Positions 44,265 through 52,034 of a DNA stretch of 64,000 bases are shown here, in pieces. This DNA comes from Endozoicomonas sp. 4G (GTDB taxonomy: Bacteria > Pseudomonadota > Gammaproteobacteria > Pseudomonadales > Endozoicomonadaceae). The position numbers and the translations under genes are program-made. Where the stretch lies: assembly GCF_023822025.1 (NCBI RefSeq), contig NZ_CP082909.1:2532001-2596000 (forward strand), in the 5' to 3' direction. The notes under the pieces are model-generated. The model had not been told where the DNA came from. It ran no database searches and saw only the letters and a list, made by a program, of their open reading frames with translations. How positions within the stretch are numbered: position 1 is the stretch's first letter; the number at the start of each line of letters is the position of its first letter.

Positions 44265-44842
44265 ACAACATACAGACGTTTGATATTCGGCATCATGCCC
44301 AGGCGTTCAAAATTCCGCCGCTGATTGTACAGGGCATCATAAAAGTGGAAAGCGACGGCAATCCGTACGCCTACCGGGCCGAACCATCTTATCAGTATTT
44401 ATATGACGTCGATCAAGATGAACCGTTTCGTGATTTAACCCAGGCTGAAATGGACCAGGACTCTGCACCGGATGATTTCCCCTGGTACAAGGCGATTTCC
44501 AGCCAGGACACGGAATGGTATGGACAGCAGTGTAGTTGGGGGCCAATGCAGGTTATGGGGGCAGTAGCAAGGGAAAGGGGGTTCAGAAAATCATTTCCGG
44601 AGCTGTGCAGTTTTGATGACGGGGTTTACTGGGGTTGCGCCCATTTGCAATGGCTGGCAGGCCGATACCTGGACGAAGGCTGGAACAGTGTGATATCAGC
44701 TTATAACCAGGGAAGCCCCCGCCGGAACGACGACGGCACATTCTGCAACCAGGAGTATGTCGAAAACGTCTGGATGGCCATGCAGGACATTGCCTGTGAT
44801 ACGGCCATCATCCGGGAGATGCTGAATGCGCCATCGTCCTGA
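44261..44842 (+). CDS. Lytic transglycosylase (SLT-type), probable endolysin
   Basis: The 193-residue protein has the SLT pattern: IIKVESDGNPYAYR with the catalytic Glu near residue 30, QCSWGPMQVMGAVARERG near 90 and ISAYNQGSPRR near 147. It cuts peptidoglycan. No signal peptide is seen, so release may depend on a holin; I see no clear holin gene nearby. It is transcribed with the early genes, not the tail genes. Confidence 0.85.
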   Translation: MNNIQTFDIRHHAQAFKIPPLIVQGIIKVESDGNPYAYRAEPSYQYLYDVDQDEPFRDLTQAEMDQDSAPDDFPWYKAISSQDTEWYGQQCSWGPMQVMGAVARERGFRKSFPELCSFDDGVYWGCAHLQWLAGRYLDEGWNSVISAYNQGSPRRNDDGTFCNQEYVENVWMAMQDIACDTAIIREMLNAPSS

Positions 44843-45203
44843 CGCCATCGATGCCCTGCTGGAAGCCTGGGCAGGCTGGCGGATTACCTATGAGCTGTAT
44901 GAAGGCACGGGTGACAGCCCCATCGCCCACTTTCGTGACCCGGTGAGCTCCCACCCGTTCGGGTCCCGGGTTCTGTGGTACGGCTACATTTGCAGCGAAC
45001 TGTCCCAGCTGAACAGCAAGATGATTGCTGAACTGGGTGGGGAGCGGGTCAGCCTGTTGGTGATGATGTATGGACGGCCCGGCACGATTGCCCGGAAAGC
45101 GCAACAGCTGGATCTTTGCGTCCGTACTTTGGCCCGTATCCGGAAACGGGCACGGCGGTTGGCCGAGCTTTTTATTGAACGAAACAAGCGGAAAGTATCA
45201 TGA
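44826..45203 (+). CDS. Small basic phage protein, possible antiterminator/regulator
   Basis: The 125-residue protein has a basic C-terminal segment (IARKAQQLDLCVRTLARIRKRARRLAELFIERNKRK) that could form a helix-turn-helix; the N-terminus (ALLEAWAGWRITYELYEGTG) is Trp-rich. Placement at the end of early genes would fit a late-gene regulator of the Q or RinA kind, but this is a guess from position and shape. Confidence 0.55.
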   Translation: MRHRPDAIDALLEAWAGWRITYELYEGTGDSPIAHFRDPVSSHPFGSRVLWYGYICSELSQLNSKMIAELGGERVSLLVMMYGRPGTIARKAQQLDLCVRTLARIRKRARRLAELFIERNKRKVS

Positions 45204-45613
45204 CAAACAATGAATCAAGCAATATTCGGTTTAATGATTTAAGTGACCAGGAACAAAAATTACTCCGTCGTCTGGTTGACAGTTTTATGTTAACAGCCGG
45301 TGGTTTAAAGCCACTTCCGGATCAATATATAAAAGATGCCGTGAATTGTATGTGTAACGTTTTTCTGACGTTATTGACCGACGTCATCCTGTGTCCAAAA
45401 TCCGACCTGATCAATCATGCGTTTAATGAATCACATTGTTCAAGTTCCAAGATAAATTTAACCCTGATGATTGTCGTTTCGTCGACGCTACTGGGGCAAC
45501 AGGAAGTTCGGAAAATTTTGATGCAGGCGCTGTTTGAACTGGACAATTTAAAAGAGATGGGGGATCTGTTCCTGGACTGTTCCAGAAGTGCAATCAGGCG
45601 TCAGATAGTATGA
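45200..45613 (+). CDS. Hypothetical phage protein
   Basis: The 137-residue, mostly helical protein (FNDLSDQEQKLLRRLVDSFM ...) matches no family I recognise. It overlaps both neighbours by ATGA, which supports it as a real gene of the plus-strand operon. Confidence 0.6.
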   Translation: MTNNESSNIRFNDLSDQEQKLLRRLVDSFMLTAGGLKPLPDQYIKDAVNCMCNVFLTLLTDVILCPKSDLINHAFNESHCSSSKINLTLMIVVSSTLLGQQEVRKILMQALFELDNLKEMGDLFLDCSRSAIRRQIV

Positions 45614-45792
45614 ACCTGACTTTTGAAGACCGGATCCTTGGGGGCAGTGCCGAGGATGCGATCAAAGACATCCGTCGAAAAGTCGAAGACCCTGCCAACC
45701 TCAACAGCCTGCTGCGGCATGAGCAGGCACATATGAAGCGCAGCACTGTGATCAGGGTCATTCGTGACAAACTAAAGAGGTGCAGATCATGA
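45610..45792 (+). CDS. Hypothetical small phage protein
   Basis: The 60-residue charged protein (MNLTFEDRILGGSAEDAIKD ...) ends in a very basic tail (RVIRDKLKRCRS). Overlapping starts and stops on both sides support it; the function is unknown. Confidence 0.55.
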   Translation: MNLTFEDRILGGSAEDAIKDIRRKVEDPANLNSLLRHEQAHMKRSTVIRVIRDKLKRCRS

Positions 45793-46094
45793 GCCATGAA
45801 ATACATGCTTACCCGGCGAAGGATAATGATGAGTTTCCAACAGAAATTGCCTATTTCAAACGGACTGCATTTGATTCGTCGAATAAAACTATTTACCAGC
45901 TACTTCATTGCGAAGATTTATATCATAACCATAGTGGTATCAATGAAGACCGGGTTTTCAGTCGAACAGCGATTATGAATGCACTGGGTCGGTTGTCTAG
46001 CTGGAATAATGATTTGAAGTTCTATAAAGAAAAGATTTTTTTGGAAACTTGCCTGGATAATATCGATGGGGATGTTCGGATATGGTTTCGTTGA
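45789..46094 (+). CDS. Hypothetical phage protein
   Basis: The 101-residue protein (MSHEIHAYPAKDNDEFPTEI ...) contains GINEDRVFSRTAIMNALGRL near residue 60. I do not recognise it. ATG 45789 overlaps the preceding stop (ATGA), which decides the start. Confidence 0.58.
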   Translation: MSHEIHAYPAKDNDEFPTEIAYFKRTAFDSSNKTIYQLLHCEDLYHNHSGINEDRVFSRTAIMNALGRLSSWNNDLKFYKEKIFLETCLDNIDGDVRIWFR

Positions 46095-46118
46095 ATAGGC
46101 AACACAGTGGGTGATGGT

Positions 46119-46400
46119 ATGAACACTGAAGTAAGTTATGACCGATATGGCCGGATGAACTACCACCCGGACTTTCATCCGAATCACAAGCTGCCCTGGT
46201 CGTCACAGGATCAGCAATACCTGATTGATATGTACGAAAAGATAGGACCTGACCAGGTCGCCCTGACACTGGGCAGGACGATCGGGGTGGTGATGACCCG
46301 TGCTTATGAATTGCGTAAGAAAGGGTTGATGCCTAAGCGGTCTATTAAAAGGCAGTTTCCCAGGAATGGGAGAGAGGGGGGGGACGACAAATGTCGTTAA
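46119..46400 (+). CDS. Small DNA-binding-like phage protein
   Basis: The 93-residue protein has a SANT/GcrA-like helical segment: PWSSQDQQYLIDMYEKIGPDQVALTLGRTIGVVMTRAYELRKKG at residues about 26-70, where WSSxDxxYL and LGRTxxxVxxRAYxLR are the usual marks. The C-terminus is basic. It is probably a DNA-binding regulator of late expression. The start ATG 46119 was preferred over GTG 46107. Confidence 0.6.
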   Translation: MNTEVSYDRYGRMNYHPDFHPNHKLPWSSQDQQYLIDMYEKIGPDQVALTLGRTIGVVMTRAYELRKKGLMPKRSIKRQFPRNGREGGDDKCR

Positions 46401-46503
46401 ATCTGAAATCTGAATCAGATGAAGATTAGCGTCAGATTGTCTACGTGATTAAAGCCATAGTTACCAAGGGCTTGATCGTTTTTGTTCACTGTATTCAGTC
46501 TTA

Positions 46504-46536
46504 ATGGTGGGCACCATGGTGGGCACCATGGTGAGC
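46504..46536. repeat. Tandem palindromic repeats
   Basis: ATGGTGGGCACC occurs twice in tandem, followed by ATGGTGAGC; each TGGTG-GG-CACCA junction is a palindrome. They lie 65-100 bases before the next gene in a 200-base gap, as candidate operators or nested hairpins. Confidence 0.75.
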
Positions 46537-46600
46537 AAAAAAACTTGATTTTGCACACTAGACAAAACGGTTTTTATGGTATCAACTGGAGGATTTTATT

Positions 46601-46918
46601 ATGAACACAAAGCCGACCGGTTACATTTGCGTTGAAATGGAAACAGGAGCTTGTGATGGAATTTATACCGAAAAATCTACTGCTGAATTCATGATCGGCT
46701 TTCTGGCAGCTTTGTGGTTTGGATCTCACTGGACTCTTAAAACTGCTTACAAGGGTGATACTGTTCGGAATCGATTCCATCATGAACAGCATATGGAGGA
46801 AAAACTAAGACGACTGTATGGCGAACCTGACTATGAAGCGGCTGACGAATATTACCGGCTGGATACACTGAAAAATAATATGAAAATGTATAGAAATCGG
46901 GAAAATTTGAACAGGTAG
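46601..46918 (+). CDS. Hypothetical protein, last gene of the plus-strand prophage arm
   Basis: The 105-residue protein begins MNTKPTGYICVEMETGACDGIYTEKSTAE; a hydrophobic stretch FMIGFLAALWFGS near residue 30 could be a membrane segment. The rest is charged. TGGAGG precedes the ATG by nine bases. It stands apart from the operon before it and ends at a strong terminator, so it may be an independently expressed accessory gene. Confidence 0.6.
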   Translation: MNTKPTGYICVEMETGACDGIYTEKSTAEFMIGFLAALWFGSHWTLKTAYKGDTVRNRFHHEQHMEEKLRRLYGEPDYEAADEYYRLDTLKNNMKMYRNRENLNR

Positions 46919-46922
46919 GCAT

Positions 46923-46959
46923 AGACGTGTATAGATTTTCGGATTTTCTATACACGTCT
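46923..46959. terminator. Bidirectional terminator between prophage arms
   Basis: AGACGTGTATAGA and TCTATACACGTCT are perfect 13-base arms around TTTTCGGATTT, placed between convergent genes. It separates early plus-strand transcription from the minus-strand tail operon. Confidence 0.85.
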
Positions 46960-46965
46960 TATCAT

Positions 46966-47283
46966 TTATTCTGTCATTGACACATCAGTCCAGTACTCAA
47001 CAGTCTCACCCGGCTTGCGAAGCCTGACCAAGCCAGACAATAGTTCAGTGTCTGAAATAAAGATTTTCTGACCCGGTTCCAGCATGATGCATTCGCCGGT
47101 CAATATACCGGCACCCAGGCTTTTAACAAACGCATCCCTGTCTCCCTGGGCAGCATACAACGCTGTTTTTGAGTAAAAATCCTTGCTTTGACAGGCAAAA
47201 CTTTCAGCAACAATTTTATGTCCTACTGCTAATGCGCTGTTAGCAGCTGTCACCAGTGCCAGGGAAAGTAATATTTTTTTCAT
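46966..47283 (-). CDS. Small secreted protein of unknown function
   Basis: The 105-residue protein has a signal peptide (MKKILLSLALVTAANSALA) and a mature part with two cysteines (ESFACQSKDF, TGECIMLEPGQKIFIS). It is probably periplasmic or secreted. Placed at the end of the tail operon after a second secreted protein; such positions often hold lysogenic-conversion genes. Confidence 0.65.
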   Translation of the reverse strand: MKKILLSLALVTAANSALAVGHKIVAESFACQSKDFYSKTALYAAQGDRDAFVKSLGAGILTGECIMLEPGQKIFISDTELLSGLVRLRKPGETVEYWTDVSMTE

Positions 47284-47294
47284 AGTAAACCGTT

Positions 47295-47612
47295 TTAATT
47301 GGTATAAACAGGTACAGAACCACTGAACCTAAAGTCACAGTTTGAAATCGAACCGATCCGAACCTGGCACTGTCGATAGATGCCATCTTCTAATATAACC
47401 GCTGGCCCGCTGTATTTTTGATCACAACCGGATACTTTTCCCTGAAAGATTTCACACTGGCGATAGGCCCCATTTTCCTTAATCACCGCCGTGCCAGTGT
47501 ACTTACCGCCACACTGGCTGACCTGGCCATGATTGATTGAGCAGGTTCTGAACTCCCCGGCGACCGCAGCGCCTGCTATTACCCAACTAAACAGGAATAA
47601 CCAGTATTTCAT
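47295..47612 (-). CDS. Secreted protein of three cysteine-containing repeats
   Basis: The 105-residue protein has a signal peptide ending AVAG, then three repeats of about 28 residues, each with [FY]R(T/Q)C, a Gly, V/I-S-x-C and a FSG/YSG/YTG turn, separated by AVI-(K/L)E-(N/D)G. Two Cys per repeat could form one disulphide each. I recognise no family. It follows the tail gene D but is unlike any tail protein, so it is probably an accessory prophage gene. Confidence 0.7.
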   Translation of the reverse strand: MKYWLFLFSWVIAGAAVAGEFRTCSINHGQVSQCGGKYTGTAVIKENGAYRQCEIFQGKVSGCDQKYSGPAVILEDGIYRQCQVRIGSISNCDFRFSGSVPVYTN

Positions 47613-47676
47613 TTCAATATCCAGTGAAACTTGAAACCTGAATAGTACCCTTTTTATGCCTTAACCATCATCAGGA

Positions 47677-48759
47677 CTAATACTGGCTATCCATCGGTTG
47701 CCACAGGCTGCCTGATGTGACGTAACCTTGTGTGTCCAGACGATGGCTGACCTCGTTCAGTATCCAGACTTTCTGGCCATCATCACCCATGAGCTCCGGG
47801 CGGGCATCGGTAAAGTGGACGTGGGCACCGGCTACCAGGTCGGCCCTGCCGGGCAGGGTGATGGTTAATTGCTGGCTTTGGTGCTTGAGATCCCGGTATT
47901 TATGTTCTGCCATTTTTCGCGCAGTTTCGGTGTCTTTCTGGATATCCTGGATGGTGTAAATTCGCACGTCAGACAGGCCGGTGTCGGTACCCGATGCGGG
48001 GGGGGTGTAGTCAGGGTAGTAGGTCTCCTGGTATTTGGGTTCTGAATTATCAGTCGAGCTGTTTGGGTTCCTGGACCAGACCCGGACGTGGTCGTATTCA
48101 CTTTTATTAACGATGGCTAGCTGCCAGTTGCTCAGGTCGCGCAGGGACAGCGTCACCGGGTCCGCCTGAGTGCCGTCTTCACGGGCGTAGCCCTGGTCTT
48201 CTTCATAGATGCCGATGGTGTGGCCATCGGAGTTGTAAAAGCCCCCTACCCGTCTTGCCAATCTGACCAGGAACGCCGTGTCAGTTTCGTTGACCTGGTC
48301 CAGGTGATCAAACCAGATATCTTTAAGGGATTTATCAACGTGGGCTTTAAGGGTGTCGCCCTTTTTGTTCCGACGATTTTGGGCGATGCTTTCTACCACG
48401 GTTAATAAAGTGGCAGCGTCCCAGCTTTTGCTGACCTGGTTGTTCATGCCTGCGCTGGTTTTCTCGGTGCTGCCGCTGAAGTACAGTGCGTCCGGTGGGC
48501 CTTTCAGGCCGACCTCATCAACCGTGTACGTGCCCATGCTGGTGAGCTCACCTTTTTCGCTATAGCCGATGTAGATGGTGACCTCATCGCCCACCGGGGG
48601 AATGATGAGCTGCTGATTGATGTCGCTGAGGTTGATCTCGAAACTGTCGGCGGTGCCTTTGACGTTCTTTTTCACCTGCAGGTGAAATAGACGACGCTTG
48701 ACCAAGTTGGTGGCGTCGTCGTTAAAGCTGGCCACGCCAATTTTAAAGTCGGGGGTCAT
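47677..48759 (-). CDS. D: P2 gpD-like tail protein
   Basis: The 360-residue protein is the gpD/VgrG-type hub protein that starts the tail tube. FKIGVASFNDDATNLVKRRLFHLQVKKNVKGTADSFEI at the N-terminus and AHKYRDLKHQSQQLTITLPG near residue 290 (described by position) fit the family. It is last of the canonical V...D order; the start overlaps gene X by ATGA. Confidence 0.9.
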   Translation of the reverse strand: MTPDFKIGVASFNDDATNLVKRRLFHLQVKKNVKGTADSFEINLSDINQQLIIPPVGDEVTIYIGYSEKGELTSMGTYTVDEVGLKGPPDALYFSGSTEKTSAGMNNQVSKSWDAATLLTVVESIAQNRRNKKGDTLKAHVDKSLKDIWFDHLDQVNETDTAFLVRLARRVGGFYNSDGHTIGIYEEDQGYAREDGTQADPVTLSLRDLSNWQLAIVNKSEYDHVRVWSRNPNSSTDNSEPKYQETYYPDYTPPASGTDTGLSDVRIYTIQDIQKDTETARKMAEHKYRDLKHQSQQLTITLPGRADLVAGAHVHFTDARPELMGDDGQKVWILNEVSHRLDTQGYVTSGSLWQPMDSQY

Positions 48760-48956
48760 TGCAGGGGGATGTTGATCATTTGGGAGGGGAGTTGGGGCAG
48801 GTCGGGTAATTCAATGATTAACCCGGATGGCAGTTTTTCGGGCTGTTCGCACAGGCCGGGGTTGGCGTTTAGCACTTCGAAGATGACGTCGGTGCGATCG
48901 TAGTGTCGCCAGCAGATGTGGTCCAGCATGTCGTTCTGGACGGTTCGGTATTGCAT
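48756..48956 (-). CDS. X: P2 gpX-like tail protein (LysM-like)
   Basis: The 66-residue protein (MQYRTVQNDMLDHICWRHYD ... ANPGLCEQPEKLPSGLIIELPDLP) has the LysM-like pattern of gpX, which helps attach the tube to the baseplate hub. The start MQYRTVQND was chosen over longer readings because it is the family opening. Confidence 0.9.
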   Translation of the reverse strand: MQYRTVQNDMLDHICWRHYDRTDVIFEVLNANPGLCEQPEKLPSGLIIELPDLPQLPSQMINIPLQ

Positions 48957-48964
48957 AGCAGATG

Positions 48965-49411
48965 TTAAATTCCCAGGTTGTCGACGCTGCTTTTTAGCAA
49001 GTTGCCTGCTACTTCTGTCAGGTAATCGGCCAGGCTGGCGTATTGCACCAGGCCGATCGTAAAATCGATAGACCTGGGGTCGCCGGTGTCCATAAAACAG
49101 GTGTCGACCTCTTTGAAACTGGTAATGCACCAGGCCCCCAGGCTCAGCCCGCTGCTGCAAAAAAATGGCATGGGAATGCCCAGGCCTGCGGATTGTTCCA
49201 GAATCATCAACTCTAACCGGCTTCCGTATTGACCGGGGTAAATTTTGCCTTCGATATTAATGGTGTTTTCGCCATGGCCCAGGTATTGATAGACCGGTTG
49301 TCGTCCGATCACCGTCTGAGACGCCCAGCTGAAGTTGGTTGACTTGGTGAGCTTGTCATAGGTGTTGCCATTGACGCTGAACACGGTGGCACCCAGGATC
49401 ATCATAATCAT
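48965..49411 (-). CDS. U: P2 gpU-like tail terminator/tube-tip protein
   Basis: The 148-residue protein matches gpU in position and pattern (MMILGATVFSVN ... QPVYQYLGHGENTINIEGKIYPG). The start overlaps the tape-measure stop by ATGA. Confidence 0.88.
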   Translation of the reverse strand: MIMMILGATVFSVNGNTYDKLTKSTNFSWASQTVIGRQPVYQYLGHGENTINIEGKIYPGQYGSRLELMILEQSAGLGIPMPFFCSSGLSLGAWCITSFKEVDTCFMDTGDPRSIDFTIGLVQYASLADYLTEVAGNLLKSSVDNLGI

Positions 49412-51153
49412 GCTACGGCCTCCGGTTGATTGAAGCCGTCTGCGGTTGCCCGGTCGCTCTGGACAGAACGGATATGACGTTCGATCTCGCTGGCCAGCTG
49501 TTCACCGCTTTGGCCTGGTTGCTGGGTGATGTTGAAGGTGACGCGGTTGTCCTGGTTGACGGTCGCAGTGTGCGACGGTTGTCGGGACTCCAGTAATTGC
49601 ATGGCTTCATCCTGGGCGCTTTGGTTTATTTGTTGTTGTTCATTATCTATGGGGTGTCGCAGTGTGCGACGCATGGGTTCGTTTTCCTTGTACTGCTGAT
49701 GAAGAACGGCTTCTAACTTCAACGTTTTCTGTTCAGTAGCATCAGCATGATTAGTAGTTACAGGCTTATTAAGTGGCTGTCGCGCTTCCAGTAATTGCTG
49801 TGCCATTTTGCGATTAAAGGGTGCGTAAGGTCGGTTGAGACGTTTCCCGGCATCGTCCTGCTGTTTTCTAAGGGCGCGTCGCCTGGCCTGTTCTTCTTCA
49901 TGCTCCTGCAGTTGCTGTTGCCGTTGCTGGTCTTCTTCATCGGGGCCAAACCATTTCATCACCAGGTCTGACAGGGTGGTCATGGCCGCGACGATTTTTG
50001 GCAGGCTGACGGCCAGGGCGACCAGTCCGGCAGTCAGGGATTTCAGGGTGGTGCCCAGGGTTTTGGAAAACTCGCCGATGTCGTCGCGGTTTTGCTTGAA
50101 CCAGGTCGACAGCTCTTCGGCCCACTGTCGCATTTGCGGGGCCAGCTCAGTGCCGACCAGGCCACTCAATTCCTTAAATGCCTGGCCCAGGGTAGAACTA
50201 AGTTCCCCCCAGGCAATACCGAACGACTGTGCGCCTTTGATGGCTTCAACACTGCCTATGTAAAGCTGCTCCTGGCGTTTAACCAGGTCATCAAAGGGCA
50301 CTTGCAAGCTGTTGATGTAACCGATGAATTCCTTGGCCTTGCCACCCAGTAATATGTCAGCCCCGGATATAGCCCCCTGGCCACCGATTTTCTGGGCCTG
50401 CCTGATGATGGCCTTGAACTGTTCATCCGGCTTTAGTCGCTTCAACTGCTCAAAGTCCAGCCTTAGGATTTTCATGGCGTCTTTGACTTCGGTTGTTTGT
50501 TCTGCCAAGCCCTTGGATTCACCAAACTTGTTGTTAAGCTCCTGGATCAGGTCACTGACATCGTTCGCATCGCCACCCACCTGGCTGATGATGGATGACC
50601 ATATCCCCATTTCTTTGGCACTGATGCCCGCCGCCTGTGCCAGGTTCGCCTGCTCAGCGGTCAGCTTGTTGGTCAGGGTAATCGCTGACAGTGCCAGCCC
50701 CAGGGACGGGGCAGCGACCATGGCCTGCTGCCCGATAAAGCTTCTGGCACCACGCAGCCGTTCCGACCGGGCATCGATCTGCTCCCGGTGTTGCAGGGCT
50801 ACGTTGTTTTTTTCCAACTGCCTGTTTAGCTTGGCTTCGGCGTCCCCCAGGTTGTTGACGCTGATCCCCATCTTGCGTGCGTCATCACTGGCGGCACTGA
50901 GGCGGGCTTCAGTGATTCGTATGCGACGTGCCAGGGTGTCGGTGACGTCGCCACTGGCCTCGGCTTCCTTCTTCAGCTTTTCCAGCTGGTCAGTAAAGCG
51001 CCGGACTGCATTCAGCTTTTTCATCTGCTGGTTCAGCTCTTTCTGCTGCTGTCCCAGCTCTTCGGATGATTCGGTGGCTTCTTTGAAGACCTTGCCGACG
51101 GTTTTGTCTAGCAAGGCCCCGACGCTAATGTTTAGGGATAGGTTTCTTGGCAT
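49408..51153 (-). CDS. T: Tail tape measure protein
   Basis: The 581-residue protein sets tail length. Its N-terminal 150 residues are coiled coil (SSEELGQQQKELNQQMKKL ...), then come Ala-rich segments and a hydrophobic stretch near 370-400 (KSLTAGLVALAVSLPKIVAAM). P2 gpT has 815 residues, so the tail is probably shorter. The E' reading frame overlaps its first 29 bases, as in P2. Confidence 0.9.
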   Translation of the reverse strand: MPRNLSLNISVGALLDKTVGKVFKEATESSEELGQQQKELNQQMKKLNAVRRFTDQLEKLKKEAEASGDVTDTLARRIRITEARLSAASDDARKMGISVNNLGDAEAKLNRQLEKNNVALQHREQIDARSERLRGARSFIGQQAMVAAPSLGLALSAITLTNKLTAEQANLAQAAGISAKEMGIWSSIISQVGGDANDVSDLIQELNNKFGESKGLAEQTTEVKDAMKILRLDFEQLKRLKPDEQFKAIIRQAQKIGGQGAISGADILLGGKAKEFIGYINSLQVPFDDLVKRQEQLYIGSVEAIKGAQSFGIAWGELSSTLGQAFKELSGLVGTELAPQMRQWAEELSTWFKQNRDDIGEFSKTLGTTLKSLTAGLVALAVSLPKIVAAMTTLSDLVMKWFGPDEEDQQRQQQLQEHEEEQARRRALRKQQDDAGKRLNRPYAPFNRKMAQQLLEARQPLNKPVTTNHADATEQKTLKLEAVLHQQYKENEPMRRTLRHPIDNEQQQINQSAQDEAMQLLESRQPSHTATVNQDNRVTFNITQQPGQSGEQLASEIERHIRSVQSDRATADGFNQPEAVA

Positions 51154-51290
51154 GGCGGTTTACTGAAGGTAGCGCCTTGATCCATTGAAATAGTTCGTCA
51201 ACGGTCATGGCCAGTATTTCGGATAGGGTCCAATTGACTTGCTTTGACAGGGTGATGACGGCCTTTCTTAAGATGTCTCCCCGATATCCT
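51125..51290 (-). other. gpE' extension read by -1 frameshift from gene E
   Basis: The -1 frame relative to E is open through and past the E stop and encodes a Trp-containing segment (KQVNWTLSEILAMTVDELFQW) like the E' part of the P2 tail chaperone, ending at TAG 51127-51125 inside the start of T. The slip site is not certain: a run of four G (51279-51282) is one candidate, and no canonical A/T heptamer stands out. Confidence 0.62.
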
Positions 51291-51525
51291 GCATCTTTAG
51301 CATGCCTTTCTGTATCCTCATGTAGTCAGCCAGGTCCATGGTTTTTATGTCGTCGGGACTGACGCATGACAAGTTGGCCAGCAGCCAGATTTCGGCTTCC
51401 TGGTCACTGCGGCCATTTTGGGTACTGTTCAGCATATCGCCGATGGTGGGTCGTCGCACTTTTAGGGTGCTGGTTTCAACGCCATTACATTTAATGGGGT
51501 ATTTAAGATTGAATGTTTGGCTCAT
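51268..51525 (-). CDS. E: P2 gpE-like tail assembly chaperone
   Basis: The 85-residue protein (FNLKYPIKCNGVETSTLKVR ... RPTIGDML) is the short form of the tail chaperone that coats the tape measure. In P2 a -1 frameshift adds E'; the corresponding frame is open here. It lies between the tube gene FII and T. Confidence 0.85.
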   Translation of the reverse strand: MSQTFNLKYPIKCNGVETSTLKVRRPTIGDMLNSTQNGRSDQEAEIWLLANLSCVSPDDIKTMDLADYMRIQKGMLKMQDIGETS

Positions 51526-51539
51526 GACTATCTCTTCAT

Positions 51540-52034
51540 TTATATGGCCAGTGCGTTTCGGATTTGTTCCATGCGATCGACACCGTTGACGATCTGGATA
51601 TAGGCGGCGGGATCGATCTCGTGCAGCACCTGGCCGCCGATTTCTTCCTGGTAATAGGTCAGGCCGGTGGTGACGGTGAGGGTGGGTTTTTCGCCGGGTG
51701 TCCAGTCGCCCCGGTCCAGCACGTTGATTAAACCCCGCATGGTCAGCACGATGGCGGTTGTGGTGCCGTCCTGACCGACTGCGGCACCCCGGAACACGAC
51801 CGCGACGGGGTCACCGACGCACCAGAGTGCGACCACTTTCGATTCGTAGTCCGACATGACCCAGCTGGCCTCCATTCGCTCCAGGCCCATGTCGATGTCG
51901 ATGGGCGCAGGCATACCTGCCCCACGGTATTCCTCCGTTAGCCGGGTCAGAACCGGCGGCGTCAGGGTGTCGGCCTTGCCTGCATAATTTACGCCGTCAA
52001 CAAACAGGTTGGTGTTTTTGATGATGCTGTCCAT
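51540..52034 (-). CDS. FII: Major tail tube protein (P2 FII-like)
   Basis: The 164-residue protein forms the inner tube. IIKNTNLFVDGVNYAGKAD at the N-terminus and AGMPAPIDIDMGLERMEASW are typical of FII. It overlaps the sheath gene by TAATG. Confidence 0.93.
   Translation of the reverse strand: MDSIIKNTNLFVDGVNYAGKADTLTPPVLTRLTEEYRGAGMPAPIDIDMGLERMEASWVMSDYESKVVALWCVGDPVAVVFRGAAVGQDGTTTAIVLTMRGLINVLDRGDWTPGEKPTLTVTTGLTYYQEEIGGQVLHEIDPAAYIQIVNGVDRMEQIRNALAI

Noticed and set aside
50324-51166. Plus-strand frame of about 280 codons opposite the tape measure gene
   Set aside because: Composition mirror of the coiled-coil gene; Ser/Cys-rich nonsense-like translation and no operon context.
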